From Eulemur rufifrons (Eukaryota > Chordata > Mammalia > Primates > Lemuridae), in contig NC_090999.1 in assembly GCF_041146395.1 (NCBI RefSeq), positions 70,809,001 to 70,873,000 of the forward strand: 64,000 bases of DNA, in the 5' to 3' direction. The translations under genes were made by a program, and so were the position numbers. Under the pieces are notes generated by a model that saw only the letters and a program-made list of their open reading frames with translations, was not told the origin of the DNA and did no database searches. Shown in pieces: positions 48,837 to 58,539 of this stretch. The stretch's first letter is position 1; each line of letters starts with the position of its first letter.

Positions 48837-49450
48837 ATGACGACCCCAGCCTCAGCCCCAGACACATGAGCTTTGGTGGCAGACTTTATAGGCTATAAGC
48901 TGAGACAGAAGGGTTGTGTCTGTAAACTGGCCCAGAGAAGGGCCCAGCAGCTGACCTGTTGCACCAAGCCATGAGGGCAGCTGGAGATGAGTTCGAGACC
49001 GGTTTCCAGCATACCTTCCCTGGTCTGGCAGCTGAGCTGCATGTGACCCTCAGCTCAGCCCAGCAGTGCTTCACCCAGGTCGCCAATGAGCTTTTCTGGG
49101 GGGGCCCAATTGGGGCCACCTTGTGGCCTTCTTCATCTTTGGGGCTGCACTATGTGCTGAGAGTGTCAACAGGGAGATAGAGCCACTAGTGGGACAAGTG
49201 CAGGAGTGAATGGTGACCTACCTAGAGACACGGCTGGCTGACTGGATCCACAGCAGTGGGAGCTGAGCAGAGTCCACAGCTCTCTATGGGGACATGGCCC
49301 TGGAGGAGGCACGGCATCAAAGAGAGAGAAACTGGGCATCAATAAAATCAATGCTGATGGGGACCGTAGCACTGGGGACCCTGTTAACTATAGGAGCCTT
49401 CTTCCCTAGCAAGTAAAACAGTTCCAAGGCCAGGTGGGGCTAGGTATGGC
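48837..49450 (+). pseudogene. BCL2L2: Captured cellular BCL2L2 (Bcl-w), intronless, broken
   Basis: BCL2L2 encodes Bcl-w, a mitochondrial guardian protein that binds BH3-only proteins and blocks apoptosis. The copy runs from ATG (48837) to TAA (49414-49416), 580 bp against 582 in human. Visible parts, in order: N-terminus 'TPASAPDT'; 'YKLRQKG' (BH4 region); BH3 'HQAMRAAGDEFET' at 48959-49000; the BH1 region near 49080-49110, where a 1-nt deletion destroys it; 'AESVN'; BH2 region 'ETRLADWIHSSG'; and C-terminal hydrophobic anchor ending 'GAFFPSK'. Exons are joined without an intron, so it came from spliced mRNA. Breaks: stops at 48867-48869, 49207-49209 and 49264-49266, and 1-nt deletions near 48924 and 49104. 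Host 3'UTR-like sequence follows for about 35 bp with no poly(A). It cannot make Bcl-w. Confidence 0.95.
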
Positions 49451-49583
49451 CCTTAAAATAGAGTAAATGTTTACACAGGCGTAAAACAGGGATAGACAAA
49501 AAAGATGATATATAAAATACATATACACAGAAAAGCTGTTAAAACAGACCCTGGCCCTGATGGGCAACTCCACGGATCCTGGT
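49451..49583 (+). other. Junction between BCL2L2 and capsid
   Basis: AT-rich and of unclear origin: neither clear host 3'UTR nor recognisable gag. It includes 'gatgatatataaaatac', which has slight similarity to the sequence before the BCL2L2 ATG. The recombination endpoint lies somewhere here. Confidence 0.5.
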
Positions 49584-49960
49584 CATATACAACATGTCTT
49601 CCCCTCCACGCGCCCAAAGTGGGACCCAAATGAGGAGCAGGGTAAGGGAGCTCTCGATCAGTATCGCCAGCCTCTGCTCAGGGGCATATAGGCCGCAGCT
49701 AACAGGCCAACTAATTTGTGTATGGTAAGCAAAATCATACAGAGACCTAAGGAGTCTCTGGAGGTGTTCCTAGAACGCCTTTTTAAAGCTTACCGCCTGT
49801 ATACTCCCATAGACCCAGAGGCACCAGAAAATAGACATGCCATTAATATGCCTGTTCTCACTTTGTCGGCCCCTGATATTAAAAAAAGCTACAAAAAGTA
49901 GAGAGACTAAAAAGTGCTGTCTGAGTTAATAAACTTGCCCAGAAGAAAACAGACTAGTTG
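49584..49960 (+). pseudogene. gag: Gag capsid fragment
   Basis: The C-terminal part of gammaretroviral capsid, the shell protein of the virion core. The frame reads 'KWDPNEEQGKGALDQYRQ', a stop at 49689-49691, then 'QRPKESLEVFLERLFKAYR', whose Gln, Glu and Arg spacing fits the major homology region, and 'TLSAPDIKK'. A second stop lies at 49899-49901. No nucleocapsid zinc knuckle and no protease follow; pol-like sequence begins at 49977 in another frame. Confidence 0.8.
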
Positions 49961-49976
49961 CATACTTGTCTAACAG

Positions 49977-51993
49977 TTTGGACCTGTAGTATCTGGCTGG
50001 CCAGACTGCTTGTGGGCCATTGCTGTGACAGACGTCCTGGAAAAAGAAGCCTCTAAGCTCACTTTGGGGCAGGACTTGTATATCATAACCCCTCACTCAG
50101 TATAGGCTCTAAAAAGTCCACCTGAAGAATGGCTTTCCATCTGTTGCTAGATCCCCCCCAGGATTCACTTCCTGAAGACAACTGCTCTTAACCCTGCCAC
50201 TCTACTGCCAGACGATAAACCAACAGAACCACTGCATAACTGCCATGAGATATTAGAGTCACTGGCCAATCTGAGAGCAGATCTCACTGATCAGCCATGG
50301 CCAGACCTTGATGAAGAATTATACACGGATAGAAGCAGCTACGTGTCTGAAGGAGTCAGGTATGCAGGGGCAGCTGTGGTCACTGCTGACTGGGTTATCT
50401 GGGCACAAGCTTTGGGACATGAGACTTCAGCCCAGAGAGCAGAACTTATAGCCTTGACCCAAGCCCTGAGGTGGGGAAGGGATAAGACTGTTAATATCTA
50501 CACCGATAGTAGATATGCCTTTGTTACAGCTCACATGCATGGAACACTCTATCGCGAATGGGGCCTCTTAACCTCAGAAAGCAAGGAGATAAAAAATAAA
50601 CTTGAAATATTGGCCCTATTAGAAGCCATCTGGTTACCAAACAAGGTAGCTATTATCCATTGTAAGGGGCATCAAACCACTGATTCCCCAGTGGCACAGG
50701 GAAATGCTTTTGCTGACACAGCAGCCAAAGAGGTCGCACAAAAACCAGTGGGGCCCCTCCAGATTATCCCTGTCTTGTCAGAACAGCTCTTACCACGTTC
50801 TCCAAGCTACACAGAAGAAAAAGTTAAAATTAAAAAAGCTCTAAAGACTAGAACTGATGCAACAGATTGGGAAATTCTCCCAGATAACAGGGTCTTGGTC
50901 CCCGAGCGCCTGGGACGAAACTTAATTAAACAGATTCATCAAAGCACTCACCTTGGACCCACGAAACTGACTGAGCTTCTTCAGAAGGACTACTATATCC
51001 GCCAGCTTCATTGGATGGTTTGGCAAGTAACGGCAAGATGCCCCACCTGTGCGCAGGTAAATCCCAGTAACGGCATTAATCTTCCCCTAGGAACTAGGTT
51101 ACGGGGCCAAGCCCCAGGGAGAACAATGAGAAATGGACTTCACCGAAGTGAAACCAGGTAACTATGGATACAGGTATTTGCTTGTGTTCGTGGACACTTT
51201 TTCTGGATGGGCACAAGCTTTTCCTACCAAGTCAGAGACAGCACAAATAATTGTAAAAAAGTTAACGACTGAAATTGTCCCCAGATTTGGCCTCCCATTA
51301 GCATTGGGGTCCGACAATAGCCTGGCGTTTATCGCCAGAACAACTCAATTGTTGGCCCAGATGCTAAAAATTGATTGGAAATTACATTATGTCTATAGGC
51401 CTCAGAGTTCAGGGCAGATAAAAAGAAGGAATAGGACTTTAAAAGAAACACTAAATAAACTAATGTTAGAGACTGGCAAAAACTGGGTGAGTCTCCTTCC
51501 TTTTGCCCTACTGAGATCTAGATGTACCCCTTATGTAAAAGGACTGACACCCTATGAAATCATGTTTGGCCGGCCTCCCCCTCTCATCCCCAAATTAGGG
51601 GAGGAATGGGTTGCGGAACTAGGGGACTCGGTGCTTCTTAAATCCCTACAGGCTCTCCAGTCGAGCATGAAACACAACCACGAGATGATAAAGGCAGCCC
51701 ACCCTGGGCCTTCTAACCTTCCTCCTAAGCAAACTGTATTCCAGGTGCAGCCCGGGGACCTTATATAGATCAAGAAATTACAACCAGCGACCTTGGAAGC
51801 AAGGTGGACCGGAGCACTGCCAGTAATCCTTTCTACACCCATGGCCATTAAAGTTGCCGGCAAGCGTCATTGGATTCATCATTCCCAAGTCAAGAAGGCC
51901 TCACCAGAGCAGCAGTCTGAGACATGGAGCATCCAGCCATCCGGAGATCCTCTAAAGATAAGACTATCTTGTACATCTGTTGGTCCCTTGTGA
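49977..51993 (+). pseudogene. pol: Pol remnant: RT connection, RNase H, integrase
   Basis: One frame runs 49977-51161 (stops at 50103-50105 and 50148-50150), shifts by one near 51120-51133, and continues to TGA at 51991-51993 with a stop at 51766-51768. The RT fingers and palm are absent; it starts in the RT connection ('KLTLGQDLYIITPHSV'). RNase H acidic residues remain at 50328 (in 'YTDRSS', with an Arg after Asp), 50442 and 50505. Integrase zinc ligands are intact: His 50937, His 50949, Cys 51039, Cys 51048. In the integrase core, Asp 51136 and Asp 51313 are kept, but the codon 36 later (51421-51423) is AAA, Lys, where the catalytic Glu belongs. Integrase is therefore dead by sequence. Confidence 0.92.
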
Positions 51994-53316
51994 TTCATGG
52001 GACTGTGGGATCACCACATCAACCTCTAAACTATACCTGGGTGCTCACCCGAATGGTTGATGGAACTATGGTGACTCACAATTCTACCATATCACAGCCA
52101 GCTCTTCATTTTGACCTTTGTCAGCTGTTTGGGTATAATGCTTTACAGATGGGGCAGAGAATCCAAAGCCTCCAATATTATGCTTGCCCCTCCACTGGGC
52201 CCCCACATTGCCAAGTGGAAGGCCATTACTATTGTGCCAAGTGGGGTTGTGAGACACTGGCCTCTTGGAGAAATAAAGGTCCAGACATCCAACTAGTGCG
52301 TAAGCAACCCAGATGTGACAGTTTACATTCATGTAATCCCATGTCTATCACAATCACCCATTGGCAAACCCAGGATTGGGCCTCAGAAAAAACTTGGGGC
52401 TTCCAGCTGTATTCCACAACAGGGGGCTATCGGACCCAGGAGTCTGTTTTACTATACAAAGATTCACGCCCTCCTGGCAGCTTAACCCTATTGGGCCTAA
52501 CAGGGAAATCTATTTTGGTCCTGCTGCTCCCCCAATGGTGCCTTCACCTTCTGGACCTTTGATTTCATCTCCTTCAGTTTCCCTTGATCATGATTCATTA
52601 CTACTGCCTCGCTGGCAGCCTCTGCTTAATTTGTTGGACTCTGTGTATAACTTTATCAATCAAACTAACCCTGCTATGACTAAATATTGCTGGTTATGCC
52701 TAAATCCAGAACCACCCTATTACATAGGGGTCAGAGCAAATCGCTCCATAGGCCCCCGAGAGCATGATATTAGAAATTTAACTGCGGAGGATGCACAGGA
52801 ACATCATTTGTGTAAATGGGGTCAAAAGCCCAAACTCACCTTAAAAGATTTACAGGGACAAGGAACCTGTTTTCATCCTCCCAACTTCGTTCTCCATATA
52901 AAAGCTCCTTTGGTAAACAAATAAAGTTCTCCATATAAAAGCTCCTTTGGTAAACAAATAAAACCACCGAGGGCTATATCTCTGGTTTCTCAAACAAGGA
53001 GGATTATGTAAACCATTCAGGAGTAATAAAAAACAGTGTCTCCCAAGTAGGTAACAGACTTCAGGAGAGAGAGGAGCAAAGACAAAAAGATAACAACTGG
53101 TATAAAAACTTGTTCTCTTGGTCCCCCTGGTTAATTACTCTCTTATCATCCTTAGCAGGACCTTTAGGTTTGTTTCTCCTACCCCTGTTAGTGGGTCCGT
53201 GTGTTCTAAATTACCTGTTAATGTACATACAAAAAAAAAAAATACAAAGTGTTAAGCTCATGGTATTGCGCACCCATTATCACCATATGTGTGGAGATAA
53301 ATCAAAGATTTGATTT
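51924..53316 (+). pseudogene. env: Env remnant with the SU/TM junction deleted
   Basis: Overlaps the end of pol, as in gammaretroviruses. Frame one (51924-52562) is surface-subunit-like; a 1-nt shift near 52435 moves to the frame of 52361-52924. This second frame has the CWLC box (52688-52699), the CXXC type that links SU to TM in this group, and stops at 52922-52924. The cleavage site, fusion peptide and first heptad region are missing. A short TM ectodomain piece starts at about 52968 ('LKQGGLC'), then another frameshift. The last piece (to 53313) holds a hydrophobic anchor near 53120-53220 ('WLITLLSSLAGPLGLFLLPL') and a short tail. No functional envelope is possible. Confidence 0.88.
52889..52962 (+). 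repeat. Perfect 37-bp tandem duplication in env
   Basis: Two identical units (52889-52925, 52926-52962) start 'gttctccatataaaagc' and end 'ggtaaacaaataaa'. They sit at the SU-side edge of the env deletion. Confidence 0.97.
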
Positions 53317-53324
53317 CAAATAAA

Positions 53325-53336
53325 ACCAGTGGGGAA
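53325..53336 (+). other. Polypurine tract
   Basis: The purine-rich AGTGGGGAA directly precedes the 3' LTR, where plus-strand DNA synthesis is primed. It is short and broken on its left by CC. Confidence 0.75.
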
Positions 53337-53855
53337 TGTGATGAGGCGCAGTACTCACTATAGTTTTATGAGCTTAAGGGAAGCCATCTTGTATACAGGC
53401 TAGTGCAGCCATCTTGTGTATGGACTCACTGCTGTGTGAAGTTGAGAAAAGAATACATGAATAACAGAAAAAAAAATTATACATGATTAACTTGTAAGTG
53501 ATTGTTTAAAATCTTTAGGTGTTTATAGTTACATTGTACTACACTTGGCTGTTCCTTGGAAAAAATGTTCCTTGGATGTTCCTCAAAGAAATGTTCCTTG
53601 ATTTAACTGATGCTATCTGCTTCTGTAAGGTTGCTTGCTTATGAATTATTGTAATCAACATGTTCTGAGCTGTATGTGTATTGTTAGTATTGTTAGTGGT
53701 GAAGGTATATAACCCCTTCCCACTTTAAGATCAGGGCCATTCTCTGTGTCTGGACTTTCCCAGAACAGGGGTGGTCGCTGGCCAGCTAATAAAGACTCCT
53801 AATTTGGCTCAATTTGGTCTTTAGGTGGTCATTTCTCGCATCTTAGACTATAACA
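53337..53855 (+). repeat. 3' LTR
   Basis: 519 bp, TG...CA. Identical in layout to the 5' LTR, with TATA at 53706-53712 and AATAAA at 53788-53793. Against the 5' LTR it lacks 1 nt (in 'tacatgatt') and 2 nt (in 'gtctttagg') and differs at about nine bases, mostly transitions. Confidence 0.96.
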
Positions 53856-53860
53856 CTCTA

Positions 53861-55225
53861 CTTTCCTTGGCATATTAGTTTCTTCAACTCAAAGAGATTG
53901 TATGATTCTTCAAAATAAGCTTTAGAAAGGAAGCCACTACCATTTGAATGTGAAGTCAAGGATCAAATTTGTTTTTGAACTGCAATCCAGCATTAAATAT
54001 TAATATGATGCAGTGCCTGGCATCATATTTGATTTCAGTTCTGGGTCAAGATATTTAATAGAATCCTAGAAATTAAGGAAGATAGAAATCCCTTCATGTA
54101 TGCCAGAAACTGAAGATATAGTTAAAAAGAGATAAAATAACTTATTACAGAAATATTAGTGCTTTAATCTTTCTTTTGTATATCAGTATATACAACTTGC
54201 ATACATATTTAACAAAGATTTAAACAAATGTTTAGCCAATATTGACAATATTTACAAAAAAGATTATCATTATTGCTAAACCTGTTAAATGATCCAGCTA
54301 ACTAAATGAGAATTTTTCAGAATATTTATACATGTCAAACTTAGTATATAACATATGCAGTACAGTACATTAATTCTCTAAAGTGTCTCCATAGGTCAAT
54401 GGAATAATAAACCCCAGTTGTGCATTATAAAGATGGAATACTGATGTGACTTTCTTGTGACTCTAAACCATATGACTTCTACCAGGAAAATATTGAATGA
54501 TTTACATTTCAAAGATAAATTATCAACACACAGATTATGCTTCTAAGTGCTGGGAAATGTAAAATAACAATAAGGCAATGGTCAGAAAACCTTATTTATC
54601 TGTCCATATTACATTACAGACATGAAAATAAACCCTAGGATTTAAAAAGAAATTCAAGCAGCTTTAGAGCATTTATATATATGCCTCTTTTTTCTTTCGA
54701 TGTATTTGGTTTTCATGAGATCCTGTTTATGAGATATTCTGAGAGCCTTTACTGTAGAGTGTCTTTTGTTTTCTTGATCTAGTGACATGAAAAGTGGATG
54801 ATTATAAAGGACGTGGTGAGTGGGAGAAGAAATTCCATTCATTCAAGATAATATAAAATGTCTTGCTCCAACAAATTACAGAATTAATGATTTTTGAAAA
54901 CTAATTCCAGGACTAAAGAAATTCTTTAGGGGATGATAGAAAAAAAATTCTGGTTGCTTAACTTGTCAGCCATTATCACACACCCAATGGTTCTGATGAT
55001 AATGGATGGAATTATTTTAATTTCACAAAGAGAGAAAAAAACAGCTTAAACTTTCTCTAGCATATCTCCCACAAACACCAGTACAAAACATAGTTATAAA
55101 GACCAAAACTAGCACATCTTACTATCATGGAAATTAAGTAGATTTTTAAATTACCATATGTAATGTTATGTATATTACATTCCTTTGACATGCATTGTTA
55201 TCACAGTAATTATCAGTTTATCAAC
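53861..55225. other. Intergenic DNA, nothing recognised
   Basis: AT-rich flank 3' of the provirus with no supportable feature. The minus-strand frame 54654-54842 has no recognisable domain. Confidence 0.45.
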
Positions 55226-55227
55226 AT

Positions 55228-55440
55228 TCCTTCCACATTCATTGAACACCTACTATGTGCCAGATGTATTGCTAGCCTTAGCAGTGCTTTCCTCTACCTT
55301 CCATGGCTTATCTCTATCCTAGAACTTTTCACACCTTACAGGAATGATTAAGTTCTCTTGTCTGTTTTCTCCACTAGATTTATGTTCCTTGAAAGCAGAA
55401 TCATTGTCAGCAGCGTCTTTGCCAGAAACAACTTTTCAGT
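55228..55440 (+). repeat. L2-like 3' end remnant
   Basis: 'cattgaacacctactatgtg' followed by 'ctccactagatttatgttcc' resembles the sense L2 tail. Confidence 0.45.
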
Positions 55441-55579
55441 GAAGAATAGGACAAAAGTTTGAATACCATTAGCAGTAATAACGGCATTAATAATAATTAA
55501 AATATTAAGAAGGAAGAGGCAAAAAAGATGGGGAAATATGAAAGAATGGCTAATTGCCAGTGTTGTGTGTTTATTTTCC

Positions 55580-55700
55580 CACTGAATACTTATTATAATC
55601 CTACGAGGTGGGTCACATTTCGGATTCCATTTTACAAATTAGTACCCAAAATGCAAAGGTGTTAGGTAACTAGATCAAAGTCATCCGAGAAACAGAAGTG
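55580..55700 (-). repeat. MIR remnant
   Basis: Antisense MIR: 'tataatcctacgaggtggg', 'ccattttacaaattagtac' and 'ggtaactagatcaaagtca'. Confidence 0.6.
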
Positions 55701-55879
55701 AGTGAGTGGAGGGAGGCAGAGGAGGGAGAATATATTTTGGGCAGGGAAAGTATGAGCCAATCATACTTTCCTTCTGGCAATTTGGGAGGGTGGGGCAGCA
55801 TTATTAGCCCACGGAGACTGTGATAGGACAAGGTTTGGGACTGCCATTGATACTATCCATGTACATGGTCATTAAGGAT

Positions 55880-56110
55880 TTATCATGTGACTGACACAGG
55901 GTTGTGGTCGTTGCTTTATAAGAATTTCTTTATTTTTTCCTTACCACAACCCCGAGAGAGAAGCACTATTTTTGTTTTGACTTTAACAGATGAAAGAACT
56001 ATCTTAGACAGGTTAAGTAACTTGCCCAAGGTGACAAAGCTAATAAATGGCAAAGCGGCAGTTCACACATCCGGCCAATTCTGAAGTCCATGATCCAAGC
56101 CCAGGTCTGC
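55880..56110 (-). repeat. MIR SINE remnant
   Basis: Antisense MIR with a good core: 'acaggttaagtaacttgcc' and 'caaggtgacaaagctaata'. Confidence 0.8.
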
Positions 56111-56289
56111 TACAAGGCCACTCCAGAATGAGGCTGAAGACACAGGTTAGGGCAGAGTATGGAGACCCCCATAGGCTAACCCCAAAAGTGTTAATTTTGT
56201 TCTAAAAGCTATTTGGAAGTACTGTAAAAATGTAAGTACAGTAGTAACATAAACATAGAATAATGAGCATTCTAACAATGTTATAAAGA

Positions 56290-56960
56290 AGAATTTGTAG
56301 GGAAGTAATCCTGGAGACAGTAGACTAGTCAGGAGACCATTTAAATAAACTTGGTAAGAAGATTTGCAGTGCTAGTAGCAGTGGAAGTGTTAGGAGGTAC
56401 AAGGATGAGAGAGATAATAGAGAAAGTCTAAACGATGACCAGAGTAAAGGGGAACACCTGGGGTTGCTCCTGTGTCTCTGGCTTGAGCAATTAGCTGGGT
56501 GACGGAGCCAGTCACTTACAGGAATAAAGAAGACATAGGAGTGGGAGATACCATTCTGAGCATGCACGTGAGCTGTCTGTGACCTATCCATCATGAGGAA
56601 TTTGGATGTGCATATCTGGATCTTGGAAGCCGGGGGTCTGGGTTGTAGACATGGGTTTTGGAGTCCTTGATTTGCAGGGAGTAATCAAATGATTGATTTG
56701 ATTCATAAGGACAACAAAGAAGAAGATGGGGTGAGTAGAATAGTTAAAGAATACTGACAGGAGAATAGCATGAAAACAGCCAAAGAAGGAAATCATTTCA
56801 AAAGCGACTGAAGTGTCAAATTCTACAAGAGAGGTTAAGGCGGATGGGGGTGGGGGTAGAGTATACAATCATTTGAAATCTAAGGGGCTATTGGTAAACT
56901 CATAGAATTGAGTGTGTAAAAGGGCAAGCCAAGCTCAGAGCTGTGGGGGTAAAAAACTGG
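56290..56960 (+). repeat. Old interspersed repeat, possible relative of 27.8 and 34.3 kb
   Basis: Purine-rich wording ('agtggaagtgttaggaggt', 'gtcctgatttgcaggga'-like text, 'aggttaaggcggatggggg') resembles those repeats. The minus-strand frames 56325-56868 are shadows. Confidence 0.35.
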
Positions 56961-57229
56961 AGACATGGAGTGAAAATTCTTCTTTTTAAGAAATTTGGCT
57001 CTAAGAGAAAGAGTATAGGGAAGTAAGGGAAATGAAAGGTAAAGGGAAGATATTTTCTGTTGTTAAGCTAGGAGACATATAAATATGCTTACGCCCTAAG
57101 GGTAACTCAGAAACTCTTAATACCTACATACAGATTTAAGATGGAGAGAGGAGGTTCCTGATGCAGGAGGTTGGCGCTCATGGGGTCCAGAGCAAAGGGA
57201 GAAATTAGGAAACACTGGAGCCCCTGCAA

Positions 57230-58262
57230 AGAAGAGCATCTGAATTAAACATGGATGCGTTGCACTACAGGCAAATGAATTGAACAAACACACGGGAAAA
57301 GAATATTTGCTCTTCATTGCACAAACAGCTGATCTCCCGATATGTACGGAGCTCCTTGAACTCAATAAAAATATGACCATCAATAAAAATAGGCATAGGT
57401 TATGAACAGCTAGTTCACAGGAGAGTAAATATAACTGGTTCTTAAACCAACATATAAAAAGATACATAACCTTATTCACAACAAGAAAAATGCAAATAAA
57501 AAGTATACCAAGATGTTGTTTTTCACCCATCAGATTAGCCAAATGTGAAAGTTTAAAAACTTTGAACTTCTATGTTACTGTTACAACTTTAAGGAAGGAA
57601 ATTTTGTAGTATGTAAAAATTATAAATTTATTTACCTTTGAACCAGCAATCCCACTTCTTGTAGTTTATCCTATTCTGAACCCAAAAAGGGCTTGGGCTG
57701 CCAAAATTCCTTTTTTTTTTTTGTTTAGATTCTGAACTTCTTGGACTTAAAAACCCATATTATTCAAAACACTTTTCTATTTTTTAAAAAGAATATATTT
57801 ATAACACTCATAAAAAATAACATATGTACAAGGTTATTTGTTGCAACATGGTTTATAACGCCAAAAAATTAGAATTATCTCAAGTGTCCATCAATATTGG
57901 ACCAATTAAATAACTCATAGTATAGACTATGTAGCTGTAAAAGAGAATATATATATATATGTATATTCATTCTGTGTCGTGATACATCACAGTATGTGAT
58001 ATAGAAAGTATTCTGGGATAGCTTGTTAAATTTAAAAAGCATAGTGCACAACAGTGAGTATAGTAGCTTTGATTTGTGAAAGAAAAGGGAGAAAGCAAGA
58101 ATATATATTTGCATATATTTGTACTTACATAAACACAAGTAAGAAACTGAAAACAAATGATTACCAAAAGGGTAGAGAAAAACAACAGTTGATGAGAATA
58201 GATTTAGGAATGAGACTTCTCAGTATATCTTTTTATATCATTCTGATTTTTGAATAATATGT
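57230..58262 (+). mobile_element. Old L1 (L1M type) 3' portion
   Basis: Sense L1 ORF2 end and 3'UTR, heavily decayed: 'cagctgatctcccgatatg', 'caacaagaaaaatgcaaat', 'accagcaatcccacttctt', then 'caacatggtttataacgcc' and 'caagtgtccatcaatattgg'. An (AT)n tract is at 57945-57962. Confidence 0.75.
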
Positions 58263-58402
58263 TGGCTATTAAAAAAATAAGAGCATTGAAAGAAAAATGG
58301 AATGAAAACAGTAGCCTTTTTCATGATCAAATCAGTGAATGCTGCAGAAAAGCTGTGCTCAGTGATATTTTATTTGTTATTTGTCTCTGTCAGGTATCAA
58401 AT

Positions 58403-58533
58403 ATTTTTTTTTTTTTTGGAAATGGAGTCTGGCTCTGTTGCCCACGCTAGAGCGCAGTGGCGTCATCGTAGCTCACTGTACTGCAACCTCAAACTCCTGG
58501 GCTCAAGCAATCCCCCTGCCTCAGCCTCCTGAT
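58403..58533 (-). mobile_element. Truncated Alu, antisense
   Basis: A T14 tract (the A-tail) then 'atggagtctggctctgttgc', 'gtggcgtcatcgtagctcac' and 'ccccctgcctcagcctcctg'; only the outer Alu arm is present. Flanking 'tatcaaatatt' (58395) and 'tatcaagtgtt' (58532) may be a decayed target duplication. Confidence 0.85.
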
Positions 58534-58539
58534 ATCAAG

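Larger units (their letters stand above)
46509..53860 (+). mobile_element. Endogenous gammaretrovirus-like provirus carrying a BCL2L2 copy
   Basis: A provirus of 7,342 bp (46514-53855) bounded by a 5-bp target duplication CTCTA (46509-46513, 53856-53860). Order: 5' LTR, primer-binding site, a long leader, gag start, BCL2L2 (Bcl-w) copy, capsid fragment, pol from the RT connection through RNase H and integrase, env, polypurine tract, 3' LTR. Gag, pol and env fit the gammaretroviral class by domain order and wording. Nucleocapsid, protease, most of RT and part of env are absent, and every frame is broken. It cannot make its own replication proteins. Confidence 0.95.

Noticed and set aside
48837..49416. 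BCL2L2 copy as a working gene
   Set aside because: Three stops and two frameshifts interrupt it, and the BH1 region is destroyed.
48837..49450. BCL2L2 copy as a simple L1-made processed pseudogene
   Set aside because: Considered first, but no poly(A) tail, no target duplication and no host 5'UTR are evident, and viral sequence is missing exactly at the insert. Not fully excluded.
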